DNA from: Phocaeicola_A sp964444735
GTDB lineage: Bacteria > Bacteroidota > Bacteroidia > Bacteroidales > Bacteroidaceae
Assembly (NCBI GenBank): GCA_964444735.1
Contig: CAYUIJ010000037.1
Location: 1 to 20,460 of the forward strand
Direction of reading: 5' to 3'
Length of the DNA: 20,460 nt
Shown here piece by piece: positions 7,158-15,358 of the stretch. Both the position numbers and the translations under genes were made by a program. The notes beneath the pieces were generated by a model, which was not told the DNA's origin, made no database searches, and saw only the letters and a program-made list of their open reading frames with translations. How positions within the stretch are numbered: the stretch's first letter is position 1; every line of letters begins with the position of its first letter.

Positions 7158-10115
7158 CTACAAGGTTTGCTTTACTTCAACTTCCCGGAATGTCTCTATC
7201 ATATCGCCAGCCTTGATGTCGTTATAGTTTTGCAGACTGATACCGCACTCAAAGTTTACAGGCACTTCTTTCACATCGTCCTTGAAACGTTTCAGAGCGT
7301 TGATGGCACCGGTAAAGATAACAATACCGTCACGGATAAGACGCGCCTTGTCTGAGTGTTTCACCTTGCCATCGCGTACCAAAGCGCCGGCAACAGTACC
7401 TACCTTGGAAATCTTGAACACCTCACGCACCTCAATGGTAGCGGTTATTTCCTCTTTCACTTCCGGAGCCAGCATACCTTCCATTGCCGCCTTCACATTT
7501 TCGATGGCATCATAGATGATAGAATACAGGCGGATATCGACACCTTCCTGTTCGGCCAGCTTACGTGCCGGCATTGACGGACGTACCTGGAATCCGATAA
7601 TGATAGCATCGGAAGCGGCAGCCAGGCTTACATCCGACTCTGAAATCTGTCCTACCGCCTTGTGGATAACCTCTACCCGAATCTGTTCGGTAGACAGCTT
7701 GATGAGTGAATCACTCAATGCTTCGATAGATCCGTCAACGTCACCCTTTACAATTATGTTCAGTTCATGGAAATCACCCAATGCCAGGCGGCGGCCCACT
7801 TCATCGAGCGTAAGCTTCTTCTGCGTACGCAGACCCTGTTCGCGTTGCAACTGCTCACGCTTGCCGGCCAGTTCACGCGCTTCCTGTTCGGTTTCAAGCA
7901 CATGGAATGTGTCACCCGCGGTAGGAGCGCCGTTCAGGCCTAAAATCTGTACAGGTTCAGAAGGACCGGCTTTCTTGACACGCATGTTGCGTTCGTTAAA
8001 CATTGCTTTCACCCTGCCGTAGTTTGTTCCCGCCAGCACGACATCACCCGTTTTGAGCGTACCGTTAGCCACAAGCACCGTAGCCACATATCCCCTGCCT
8101 TTGTCAAGTGTTGATTCAATAATGGATCCGGTAGCATGACGGTTAGGATTAGCTTTCAATTCGAGCATCTCGGCCTCAAGCAATACCTTTTCAAGCAGAT
8201 CCCTCACACCGGTACCTTTCTTTGCCGATATGTCTTGCGACTGGTATTTGCCTCCCCATTCTTCAACGAGAAAGTTCATATTGGCCAGTTCTTCCTTAAT
8301 CTTGTCAGGGTTGGCGCCAGGCTTGTCGATCTTGTTGACGGCAAACACAATGGGCACACCGGCGGCCATGGCATGATTGATGGCTTCCTTGGTCTGTGGC
8401 ATCACGTTATCATCGGCAGCCACAATGATGATGGCAATATCGGTCACCTTGGCTCCGCGCGCACGCATGGCGGTAAACGCCTCGTGTCCGGGAGTGTCAA
8501 GAAAAGTGATGCGGCGCCCGTCTTCAAGCTTCACATTGTATGCCCCGATATGCTGGGTTATGCCTCCTGCCTCACCGGCAATCACGTTCGATTTACGGAT
8601 ATAGTCAAGCAGCGATGTTTTTCCGTGATCAACGTGTCCCATAACGGTAACAATCGGGGCACGAGGCTGCAAGTCTTCCTCACGGTCTTTTTCTTCAAAC
8701 ACAGCCTGTGCTACTTCCGCACTGACATATTCGGTCTTGAATCCGAACTCTTCTGCCACCAGATTGATGGTTTCGGCATCCAGACGCTGATTGATAGACA
8801 CCATGATCCCGATACTCATGCAAGTACCGATAACCTGTGTCACAGGCACATCCATCATACTGGCCAGTTCGTTTGCGGTCACAAATTCGGTAAGCTTCAA
8901 TATTTTGCTTTCTGCCTGTTCCTGGTTTTCGAGTTCTTGCTGGCGGCTCATGGCCAGATCGCGTTTTTCCTTACGATATTTTGCGGCTCTGTTTTTTCCT
9001 TTGTTTGTAAGGCGTGCCAGTGTTTCCTTAACCTGTTTTGCAACATCCTCGTCACTTACTTCAGGTCTGACGAAACTCTTTCTGCCGCGGTCACGGTCTC
9101 TTCCATACCTCCCGCCTTCCTGTCTGCCCTGATTCCGTCCTCCCTTATTGTCACGCGGGGGCTGCTGGTCTACATTGTAGACATTTACTTTTTCCTTATT
9201 GATGCGGTTGCGCTTTTTCTTTTTCTTGCTATCCTCATCAAAGTCGGCTTTGTCTGTCCGGTCAATTCTGTCGTCAACTTTTCTGATTTCCTTGATGATG
9301 TCATCTTTCATCAGTCTTTTCCTTTCCTGACGCTGTTTTTCCTTTTCTTCCCGTTCCTTGAGCTTTTCCTCTTTCGTTTTCTTCCTCGGGCGGGTCGGCT
9401 GGTTCAATGCGTCCAGATCAATCTTTCCGACAACATTGATTCCTGAGACTATTTTTGGCCGGCGGATTTTAAAGACGTCTTCAGTCTGCTGTTTTTCCTT
9501 TTCTTTCACGTTGTCCGCTGTTTCTGCCTGGGTATTTGCTTCTTGTCCCGCTTGTATCTCAACAGACTTTTCTTCTGTCTGTACAGCTTCCTGATCTTTG
9601 TTCCGTTCCGGCTGTATCCGGGGCTCTTCAGCCCGCTGATCCGTTTCCTCCTCATTTGCTTTTTCAGGGTCTTTTATCTCATTTGTCAATTGCCTGCTGT
9701 CCGGTCCCGGCACATTTTCAGCTGGTTGCGGATCTTGCAGTGCGGGCCGGGCGGTATTGCCATTTTTCTTTCGGTTCAGGCTTTCCAAATCAATTTTCCC
9801 CACAGGCTTAAATCCGGGGAGCACATATTCAGGATCAGTAACATGTGCGGTTGCGGCATCTTCCTCTTTTTTGTCATCAATTGACACGATACCTTTATTG
9901 CGGTCTTTGTTCTGTCGTCCATGACTGATCTTTTCCGATTCAAGTCTCAGGTTCTTGTCGGTTTTGAACTCTTTTACCAGCAGGTCATATTGTTCTTTGG
10001 TAATCTGCGTGTTTGGATTGGCTTTTACCTCGAAACCTTTCTTTTGCAGAAACTCAACCACTGTAGTCAGTCCTACATTTAAATCCCTGGTTACTTTGTT
10101 TAATCTTATAGCCAT
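7158..10115 (-). CDS. infB: Translation initiation factor IF-2
   Basis: GTPase that brings fMet-tRNA to the 30S subunit and promotes subunit joining. The protein has 985 residues, long because of the extended linker usual in Bacteroidetes. An IF2_N-type domain covers about 1-50. A long, charged, low-complexity linker covers about 55-400, including KKKKKRNR and an Arg/Gly-rich part near 325-346. A second IF2_N-like domain lies at about 404-460. The G domain has G1 GHVDHGKT (493-500), G3 DTPGH (540-544) and G4 NKID (594-597), followed by the IF2 domains II, III and IV. Within the linker the short motif VGKIDL-x-x-LN occurs twice (105-114 and 229-238). It starts 9 bases after nusA. The ATG at 10113-10115 is the only sensible start. 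Confidence 0.97.
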   Translation of the reverse strand: MAIRLNKVTRDLNVGLTTVVEFLQKKGFEVKANPNTQITKEQYDLLVKEFKTDKNLRLESEKISHGRQNKDRNKGIVSIDDKKEEDAATAHVTDPEYVLPGFKPVGKIDLESLNRKKNGNTARPALQDPQPAENVPGPDSRQLTNEIKDPEKANEEETDQRAEEPRIQPERNKDQEAVQTEEKSVEIQAGQEANTQAETADNVKEKEKQQTEDVFKIRRPKIVSGINVVGKIDLDALNQPTRPRKKTKEEKLKEREEKEKQRQERKRLMKDDIIKEIRKVDDRIDRTDKADFDEDSKKKKKRNRINKEKVNVYNVDQQPPRDNKGGRNQGRQEGGRYGRDRDRGRKSFVRPEVSDEDVAKQVKETLARLTNKGKNRAAKYRKEKRDLAMSRQQELENQEQAESKILKLTEFVTANELASMMDVPVTQVIGTCMSIGIMVSINQRLDAETINLVAEEFGFKTEYVSAEVAQAVFEEKDREEDLQPRAPIVTVMGHVDHGKTSLLDYIRKSNVIAGEAGGITQHIGAYNVKLEDGRRITFLDTPGHEAFTAMRARGAKVTDIAIIIVAADDNVMPQTKEAINHAMAAGVPIVFAVNKIDKPGANPDKIKEELANMNFLVEEWGGKYQSQDISAKKGTGVRDLLEKVLLEAEMLELKANPNRHATGSIIESTLDKGRGYVATVLVANGTLKTGDVVLAGTNYGRVKAMFNERNMRVKKAGPSEPVQILGLNGAPTAGDTFHVLETEQEARELAGKREQLQREQGLRTQKKLTLDEVGRRLALGDFHELNIIVKGDVDGSIEALSDSLIKLSTEQIRVEVIHKAVGQISESDVSLAAASDAIIIGFQVRPSMPARKLAEQEGVDIRLYSIIYDAIENVKAAMEGMLAPEVKEEITATIEVREVFKISKVGTVAGALVRDGKVKHSDKARLIRDGIVIFTGAINALKRFKDDVKEVPVNFECGISLQNYNDIKAGDMIETFREVEVKQTL

Positions 10116-10124
10116 ATGTTTTTA

Positions 10125-11381
10125 TTAGTCCTCAAATTCTGCCTTTAATATTCTCAACACTTCGTCTACCGTATTTTCTTCCAGGTCGGCTTTTTCTATC
10201 AGCATTTCACGGGGAGCGTTAAGTACGCCTTTGGCGGTATTGATACCGATGCTTTTGATGGCATTGATAACCCACTCGTCAATTTCGTCCTTAAATTCAT
10301 CCAGATAAATGTCTTCCTCACCGGCTGTTCCGTCCAGTTCGCGGTAAACGTCAATCGTATATCCGGTAAGCATGCTGGCCAGCTTGATGTTCATGCCTCC
10401 CTTGCCAATAGCCAGTGATACTTCTTCCGGTTTCAGAAACACTTCCGCCTTTTTGTTTTCCTCGTCCATTCGTATAGACGATACAGTGGCGGGGTTCAGC
10501 GCACGCTGAATAAACAATTGCGTATTCGGGGTGTAATTGATTACGTCAATGTTTTCATTGCGCAGCTCACGTACGATTCCGTGTATTCTCGATCCTTTCA
10601 CGCCTACGCACGCTCCTACCGGGTCAATGCGGTCATCATACGATTCAACTGCAATCTTGGCTCTTTCGCCGGGGATGCGCGCGATGCGCTGAATGGTTAT
10701 GAGTCCGTCGTTTATTTCGGGCACTTCCATTTCGAAAAGGCGCTGCAGGAATACCGGGGAGGTACGGCTCAGAATGATTTTCGGATTGTTGTTCGTATTG
10801 TCCACACGTGCCACAACGGCTCTTACGGTTTCTCCCTTGCGATAGAAGTCGCTGGGTATCTGCTCTGTCTTTGGGAGCAGCAGCTCGTTGCCTTCGTCAT
10901 CGAGCAGAAGCATCTCTTTTTTCCATGTTTGGTAAACTTCGGCGCTTACCACTTGGCCTACCTTGTCAATATACTTGTTATACAGGCTGTCCTTTTCAAG
11001 CTCAAGGATTTTAGAAACCAGTGTCTGGCGCAGGTTCAATATGGCACGCCGCCCGAATTCGGCAAAGTTTACCTCATCGGTTACTTCCTCGCCCGCTTCG
11101 TATGAGGCATCAATCTTGCGGGCTTCGGTCAGAGTTATCTGTCTGTTGGGATTGGTCAGCTCATCATCGGCCACCACCTCACGGTTACGCCATATTTCAA
11201 AATCACCCTTATCGGGATTTACTATCACATCGTAGTTTTCATCTGTTCCGAACATTTTGGCAATCACACTGCGAAAGCTTTCTTCAAGTACGCTTATCAT
11301 GGTGGTGCGGTCAATGTTCTTCAACTCTTTAAATTCCGAAAATGTATCAATCAAGCTGATTGTTTCCTCTTTCTTAGCCAT
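10125..11381 (-). CDS. nusA: Transcription termination/antitermination factor NusA
   Basis: RNA-polymerase-associated protein that affects pausing, termination and antitermination. The protein has 418 residues. The N-terminal polymerase-binding domain covers about 1-130 and an S1 domain about 138-205. KH1 contains GVKGSR (260-265) and KH2 contains AIGKGG (324-329). It is shorter than E. coli NusA (495) because the C-terminal acidic repeats are absent, as in many non-proteobacterial NusA proteins. It starts 5 bases after the rimP stop and is followed by infB after 9 bases, a conserved gene order. In E. coli NusA regulates its own operon. A hairpin in the leader of this operon could serve the same end, but that is an inference. 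Confidence 0.96.
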   Translation of the reverse strand: MAKKEETISLIDTFSEFKELKNIDRTTMISVLEESFRSVIAKMFGTDENYDVIVNPDKGDFEIWRNREVVADDELTNPNRQITLTEARKIDASYEAGEEVTDEVNFAEFGRRAILNLRQTLVSKILELEKDSLYNKYIDKVGQVVSAEVYQTWKKEMLLLDDEGNELLLPKTEQIPSDFYRKGETVRAVVARVDNTNNNPKIILSRTSPVFLQRLFEMEVPEINDGLITIQRIARIPGERAKIAVESYDDRIDPVGACVGVKGSRIHGIVRELRNENIDVINYTPNTQLFIQRALNPATVSSIRMDEENKKAEVFLKPEEVSLAIGKGGMNIKLASMLTGYTIDVYRELDGTAGEEDIYLDEFKDEIDEWVINAIKSIGINTAKGVLNAPREMLIEKADLEENTVDEVLRILKAEFED

Positions 11382-11386
11382 GGCTC

Positions 11387-11854
11387 TTATTTAAAATTAA
11401 TTAGATTTTTAACATATTTTATTTCTCCATAAGCAAACGTCATGTCCTCCTCGACCGGTTTCAGACGTTTTGATCCTTCGGTTTTCACTTTTTTCCGTAT
11501 CGCCACTACAAATTCGTCTTTGCCGGCGTTTTTCAGCACGCCGCAATATTTCGTGCCTTCATTGGTGAGCACTTCTACTTCTTTCCCTACATGGTTGACA
11601 TATTGCTGTAGCACTTTAAATGGCTGGCCTATACCTGCCGAACCTACCTCAAGCTCATAATCCTCTTCTTCACGATTCAGTCTTGACTCGATGAAGCGGC
11701 TCAGTCTCACGCAGTCTTCAATCCATACGCCTTCCGCATGGTCAATCTCAACTACAATTCTGTCATCGGGGCTTACGGTTACATCAACCAAGAAATAATC
11801 TTTTCCGTCAAGCCACTCTTCAACAATGTTTCGGACAATGTTCCTGTCTATCAT
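11387..11854 (-). CDS. rimP: Ribosome maturation factor RimP
   Basis: Cytosolic protein required for maturation of the 30S ribosomal subunit. The protein has 155 residues, the usual length. The N-terminal domain has the conserved region VEIDHAEGVWIEDCVRLSR and ELEVGSAGIGQPFK. The latter corresponds to the VSSPGLDRPL segment of other RimP proteins, with lineage-specific changes. The C-terminal SH3-like domain follows. It is the first gene of the rimP-nusA-infB group. Upstream there is a strong promoter match about 70 bases away, with a terminator-like hairpin between. The ATG at 11852-11854 is in frame with the family start; a nearby ATG at 11856-11858 is out of frame. Confidence 0.93.
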   Translation of the reverse strand: MIDRNIVRNIVEEWLDGKDYFLVDVTVSPDDRIVVEIDHAEGVWIEDCVRLSRFIESRLNREEEDYELEVGSAGIGQPFKVLQQYVNHVGKEVEVLTNEGTKYCGVLKNAGKDEFVVAIRKKVKTEGSKRLKPVEEDMTFAYGEIKYVKNLINFK

Positions 11855-11870
11855 TCATTTTCTTTTTAAT

Positions 11871-11901
11871 AAATAAAAGAGGAGCTTTTATCAAGCCCCT
11901 C
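11871..11901 (-). terminator. Terminator-like hairpin in the rimP leader (possible attenuator)
   Basis: On the minus strand GAGGGGCTT (893-901 of the 11-kb block) pairs with AAGCTCCTC (879-887). The 9-bp stem has one G-U pair and a 5-nt loop, and TTTTATTT follows (11878-11871). It lies between the predicted promoter (11923-11954) and the rimP ATG at 11854. Any transcript from that promoter must therefore read through it. It could alternatively serve to stop read-through from the S41 gene upstream. Confidence 0.65.
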
Positions 11902-11922
11902 GCATATCATCTGTCTCGTTTG

Positions 11923-11954
11923 CAAAGATACATATAAAAGCCTTTGTTTCCAAA
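11923..11954 (-). promoter_or_regulatory. Promoter of the rimP-nusA-infB operon
   Basis: On the minus strand TTTG (11951-11954) and TATCTTTG (11923-11930) are separated by exactly 20 bases, an exact match to the Bacteroidales -33/-7 consensus. The predicted start is near 11917. The -33 element lies inside a perfect inverted repeat, CCTTTG-tttc-CAAAGG (11941-11956), and CTTTGG occurs again at 11970-11975. A regulator could bind there. Confidence 0.75.
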
Positions 11955-12235
11955 GGTTTAAATAAGTTTCTTTGGCAACAGGGATTTTTTTCATGCATGT
12001 CTTGTGTTTCTGTATGCGAATGACTTCGCTTCAACGCCGCGCATTGTCCGCCTTATCGGCCATGCAGGATCCATGCTGTCAAGATTCATAATCCCTGTGA
12101 AATCAGTAACAGGCCAGTCTTTTACAAGACAAGGGACATCCGTTCTCTCCACGCGATCAAAGAGGTAAGCGTCTGTCCCTGAACACGGTCACGGGCATCG
12201 CATGATCCGTCAGACTTCCGTGAATGCCCGTAGCC
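11955..12235. other. Gene-free stretch between the S41 protease and the rimP promoter
   Basis: No credible ORF or RNA gene was recognised here. Next to the protease stop, ACGGGCAT (12191-12198) and ATGCCCGT (12224-12231) form an 8-bp inverted repeat with a long loop and no T tract. It might act as a weak transcript end. The rest looks like plain intergenic sequence. Confidence 0.4.
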
Positions 12236-13951
12236 TCAGTCCGCTTGCGAAAGCTGCAATACCGCGGTCTGTTTCTTCACGGCCGCCGTATCAGACGGAG
12301 CCAGTATTTTCCTATAAGCGGCAGGATCCGTCAGTGTGCTGTACGCCTTTTCCACATCCTTGTCGTTTTTCAGCTGCTGAATGACGGCCCCGCGCTGAAA
12401 GTAATAGCGCTGTATGATTTCATCGGCTATCAGCATCTTTATCTCCTTGGAGAAAAGATCCAAATCACGGTCAAGATTATGGGTCAGTTTCTTTTCCAAG
12501 GCGTCAAACTCGTCTTCTGCCTCCCCGGCATACCTTTCTACTTTGGCTATTTCTTTCAGTGCCTTCAAGGCTTTCTCGCTCTCACGGTCATACTTGAAAC
12601 CGGATTTTTTCACCCGTTCCTTAAAGTCGGCGTATTCCTCATCGCTCACCTCGAACTTCTCGGGAGCCGGGACAGCGGGATGTCTCAGGCAGTAATCGGT
12701 AGCATAGTCAAACAGCACGTCATCATTGGCCAGATAGATAAGCATGGTAGGCAGCTTCTCCTCTTCAGGCCTGATATCGGGGGTAATGCCGCCTCCGTCA
12801 CGCACGATGCGCCCGCCCGCAGTATGGAACACATGGGTAAGGCTGTCGGGAATACGCTCGGCCTGTCCGTCGGACGATCGTTTCTGATAGTTGATGGCCT
12901 GTACGCAACGTCCGCTGGGGATGTAGTATTTGGATGTCGTGACTTTCAGACTTCCGCCGTATGGCAGTTCGCGGATTACCTGCACCAGTCCTTTCCCATA
13001 GGTGCGGCCGCCCACAATGACAGCCCGGTCAAGATCCTGCAAGGAACCTGCCACGATTTCAGATGCCGAAGCGGAATTTCCGTTCACCAGCACGGCAACG
13101 GGGATTTCCAGATCAAGCGGTTCCTTGCCGGTCCTGCTTACCGATGACGCCTGTTTCAGCTTGCCTCTGGTAGATACCACCTCCGTACCTTTGGGAATGA
13201 ACATGCTCAGGATATCGACCGCCTCGTTCATCAGCCCGCCCGGATTGTTCCGCAAATCAAGAATCAGCGAGGTGGCTCCCTTTTCTTTCAAGTCAATAAA
13301 AGCGCGGCGCACATCGCGCGAGCATCCTTCAAAGAAACTGCTCAGTACAATGTATCCGGTCTTATCCTTGTACATGCCATAATAAGGAACGGAGGGTGTC
13401 TGTATGTTCTCGCGCGTTACTTTCACGGTCTGCGGCCCGGTCACTCCCGGACGTCCGTATTTAAGCAGGAAACTTGTTCCCGCTTCTCCCCTCAGCAGCT
13501 CACTCACCTCCTCGGTCGTCTTTCCGGTCAGGTCCTTTCCGTCTATCTCGAGCAGGACATCGCCCGGCTTCAGTCCGGTCTTATGGGCGGCCATGCCTTC
13601 GTAGGGAGCGTCAATCACCACGTGATTGCTCCCTTTATGAAAGCGTATGATAGAACCGATGCCGGCAAACTTCCCGGTGGTCATCATCTTAAGCTCTTCA
13701 TCCTTGCTCTCGGGATAGTAGACCGTATAGGGGTCGAGCCTTGAAAGCATGTAATTGATGCCGTCCTCTATAGAGATCTCAGGATCAATGCTGTCAACAT
13801 AGCAGATATCAAGCTCGCGGAACACGGAACTGAATATATCCAGATTCTTTGTTATTCCGAAATTATGGGTATCACGGTCGAATCCCCAGAAGACACATGC
13901 CACAGACACGGCTCCACACAACACTAAGATTTTTCTGTTGGTCAGTTTCAT
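12236..13951 (-). CDS. S41-family C-terminal processing protease (CtpA/Prc type)
   Basis: Serine protease that cleaves proteins at or near their C-termini in the periplasm. The protein has 571 residues. An N-terminal hydrophobic segment (about 7-23) acts as a signal peptide or membrane anchor. A PDZ domain covers about 85-180, including KTGLKPGDVLLEIDG. The S41 domain follows, with S295 in GNSASASEIVAG and K320 and Q324 in YGKGLVQ. The 25-residue gap from Ser to Lys matches the Ser430/Lys455/Gln459 arrangement of E. coli Prc. The substrate-binding LDLRNNPGGL (231-240) is present. A long helical C-terminal region follows. It lies 80 bases after the PfkB gene with its own probable promoter. The natural substrates cannot be told from the sequence. 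Confidence 0.93.
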   Translation of the reverse strand: MKLTNRKILVLCGAVSVACVFWGFDRDTHNFGITKNLDIFSSVFRELDICYVDSIDPEISIEDGINYMLSRLDPYTVYYPESKDEELKMMTTGKFAGIGSIIRFHKGSNHVVIDAPYEGMAAHKTGLKPGDVLLEIDGKDLTGKTTEEVSELLRGEAGTSFLLKYGRPGVTGPQTVKVTRENIQTPSVPYYGMYKDKTGYIVLSSFFEGCSRDVRRAFIDLKEKGATSLILDLRNNPGGLMNEAVDILSMFIPKGTEVVSTRGKLKQASSVSRTGKEPLDLEIPVAVLVNGNSASASEIVAGSLQDLDRAVIVGGRTYGKGLVQVIRELPYGGSLKVTTSKYYIPSGRCVQAINYQKRSSDGQAERIPDSLTHVFHTAGGRIVRDGGGITPDIRPEEEKLPTMLIYLANDDVLFDYATDYCLRHPAVPAPEKFEVSDEEYADFKERVKKSGFKYDRESEKALKALKEIAKVERYAGEAEDEFDALEKKLTHNLDRDLDLFSKEIKMLIADEIIQRYYFQRGAVIQQLKNDKDVEKAYSTLTDPAAYRKILAPSDTAAVKKQTAVLQLSQAD

Positions 13952-14010
13952 TGATGCAACTATAAATAAATAAGGTATAATATAAATTCATTTTAATTCG
14001 TTCCGGGAAG

Positions 14011-14044
14011 CAAATGTAAGCTACAAATGATTTATTCAGACAAA
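14011..14044 (-). promoter_or_regulatory. Possible promoter of the S41 protease gene
   Basis: On the minus strand TTTG (14041-14044) is followed after 22 bases by TACATTTG (14011-14018), a perfect -7 match. The spacing is slightly longer than usual. The -33 part overlaps the 3' end of the PfkB gene. The predicted start near 14005 leaves a leader of about 55 bases. Confidence 0.45.
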
Positions 14045-15018
14045 ATCGTATCAACATTTAACTTTATTTCGTGCCATGTCTCTTCCGGAAGGACTGTCCC
14101 TATCGTCTGAATGACGTGTCCAGCCAGTATTGATCCTATACGCCCGCACTTTTCAAGAGACGCTCCGTGCAGATAGCCGTACATGAATCCGGCAGCAAAG
14201 AAATCGCCCGCGGCGGTGGTGTCTGTCACCTTTTGTACTTTCATGGCATCCACCCGTATGGTTTTTCCGCCCTGCCTTATCATGGCTCCCCGTGCGCCAA
14301 GCTTTATCACCGCTGTCTCGCAGCAGCTTCCCAAATCATTGGCTGCCTGTCCGGGAGATGCCTGCGCAAAAGCCTTTGCCTCTTCTTCATTGGCAAACAC
14401 AATATCAACGTATTTATCTGCCATCCGCGCTATGAAATCTCTGTCGGCCTCAACAATGTTGTAACTGGCCAGGTCGTAACAGATCTTCATGCCCTCCTGT
14501 CTGGCCAGCCGGCAGACATGCTCCGTCAGCTCATGATCCCGCGCCAGATATCCCTCTACAAACAGATACCGGTATCCGTGCAGCATCCCGGCCTGCACAT
14601 CGGCGGCCGACATCAGTGCCGCGGCTCCCAGACAAGTGGCAAAAGTGCGCTGCCCGTCGGGCGAAATGAATGTCAGTGCCACGCCCGAAGGCTTCTCCGA
14701 CTCCTGCAGACGGATGTCTATTCCGTGCTCCAGAGCGTTGTTCCTGAAAAAGGCGCCCGCCTCGTCTTTTCCGATCATTCCGATGATTCCCGGCTTCATG
14801 CCCATATTGGCCAGTGCCAGCATTGCATTGCAGACAGAACCTCCCGTAGCGCGTCTGGGGCGCATTGCAGGAAACATTTCTTTTATTCTAAGCAGTTCCG
14901 TTTCATCTATCAATTGCATGCTCCCTTTAGGTAGGTTCATGGTTTCCAGCAGCCTGTCATTATCAAGCGTTATTAGCGCGTCGACCAGGACATTCCCTAT
15001 TCCGACAATTTTATCCAT
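14032..15018 (-). CDS. PfkB-family carbohydrate/nucleoside kinase
   Basis: Sugar or nucleoside kinase of the ribokinase fold. The specific substrate cannot be told from the sequence; adenosine kinase-like and other sugar kinases share this layout. From the ATG at 15016-15018 the protein has 328 residues. This start gives the typical MDKIVGIGNVLVDAL, while an open frame further upstream adds 21 residues with no family match. The substrate-binding glycine pair lies in RATGGSVCNAMLALANMG (G59, G60). The catalytic and anion-hole motif is DTTAAGD (266-272). Most family members have DTxGAGD, so A269 replaces the first glycine. It lies 80 bases before the S41 gene on the same strand and diverges from tRNA-Asn. 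Confidence 0.9.
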   Translation of the reverse strand: MDKIVGIGNVLVDALITLDNDRLLETMNLPKGSMQLIDETELLRIKEMFPAMRPRRATGGSVCNAMLALANMGMKPGIIGMIGKDEAGAFFRNNALEHGIDIRLQESEKPSGVALTFISPDGQRTFATCLGAAALMSAADVQAGMLHGYRYLFVEGYLARDHELTEHVCRLARQEGMKICYDLASYNIVEADRDFIARMADKYVDIVFANEEEAKAFAQASPGQAANDLGSCCETAVIKLGARGAMIRQGGKTIRVDAMKVQKVTDTTAAGDFFAAGFMYGYLHGASLEKCGRIGSILAGHVIQTIGTVLPEETWHEIKLNVDTILSE

Positions 15019-15035
15019 ACAATGAATTTTTTCGG

Positions 15036-15043
15036 CAAAGATA
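15036..15043 (-). promoter_or_regulatory. Possible -7 box of the PfkB kinase gene
   Basis: TATCTTTG on the minus strand matches the TAnnTTTG element. The expected TTTG at -33 is not present at the right distance. The predicted start would lie roughly 10 bases before the ATG. It overlaps the predicted promoter of tRNA-Asn on the other strand, so the two genes share a short divergent control region. Confidence 0.35.
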
Positions 15044-15074
15044 TTGCATATTTCAATAATAGCCATTACCTTTG
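15043..15074 (+). promoter_or_regulatory. Promoter of tRNA-Asn
   Basis: ATTG (15043-15046; one mismatch to TTTG) is followed after 20 bases by TACCTTTG (15067-15074), a perfect -7 box. The predicted start near 15080 lies about 12 bases before the tRNA. Confidence 0.6.
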
Positions 15075-15091
15075 CCCGCAAAACAGAAAAC

Positions 15092-15165
15092 GCTTCAGTA
15101 GCTCAGTTGGTCAGAGCACCTGACTGTTAATCAGGGGGTCGTTGGTTCAAGCCCATCTTGAAGCG
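15092..15165 (+). tRNA. tRNA-Asn, anticodon GTT
   Basis: A 74-nt cloverleaf. Acceptor GCTTCAG (92-98 of the 15-kb block) pairs with TTGAAGC, with a G-T pair at 7-66. The D arm is GCTC...GAGC. A 5-bp anticodon stem (CCTGA/TCAGG) holds the loop CTGTTAA with GTT. The T loop is TTCAAGC and the discriminator is G73, as expected for asparagine. The T stem has a T-T mismatch at positions 50-64. CCA is not encoded. The BREX operon begins on the same strand just after its terminator, so this tRNA marks the junction of core genome and defence region. Confidence 0.93.
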
Positions 15166-15167
15166 CG

Positions 15168-15199
15168 AAAGGCGGTCCCGTTGGCGGGGTTGCCTTTTT
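15168..15199 (+). terminator. Rho-independent terminator of tRNA-Asn
   Basis: GGCGGTCCCG (15171-15180) pairs with CGGGGTTGCC (15185-15194) over 10 bp, including three G-U pairs, around a TTGG loop. AAA at 15168-15170 extends the pairing into the T run (15195-15199). It separates the tRNA from the BREX promoter downstream. Confidence 0.85.
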
Positions 15200-15358
15200 A
15201 TATACCCGGATTCTCTATGATAAGGCATTTCCTTTCGTTCCCCGGTCCGTAGCCTGTGTGTTCTCCATCGGGCTGCCGCATGGCCGCACCGGGAAAGGTG
15301 CGGATTCGGTATCCATGAAAGGCCGGCGGGGAAATGTCCTGTTTTCTCATCGCCTGAA
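15200..15358. other. Short gap between tRNA-Asn terminator and BREX promoter
   Basis: No gene is supported here. A 61-codon frame on the minus strand (15198-15383) has no recognisable protein features and would run through the BREX promoter. No integrase, repeat of the tRNA 3' end or other attachment-site sign was found. Confidence 0.4.

Noticed and set aside
8136..9446. Long plus-strand ORF of 436 codons inside infB
   Set aside because: It is the shadow of the infB reading frame on the opposite strand. The IF2 frame carries intact GTPase motifs, and this one has no recognisable domain.
12191..12231. Inverted repeat ACGGGCAT/ATGCCCGT as terminator of the S41 gene
   Set aside because: The 25-base loop is long and there is no T tract, so only a weak structural remark is justified.
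12224..13147. Plus-strand ORF of 307 codons opposite the S41 protease
   Set aside because: It is antisense to the conserved S41 catalytic core, with no family features of its own.
15141..15157. Damage to tRNA-Asn by integration, suggested by the T-T mismatch in the T stem
   Set aside because: The rest of the tRNA, its promoter and its terminator are intact, and the mismatch may be normal for this lineage. No second copy of the tRNA 3' end was found in the window.
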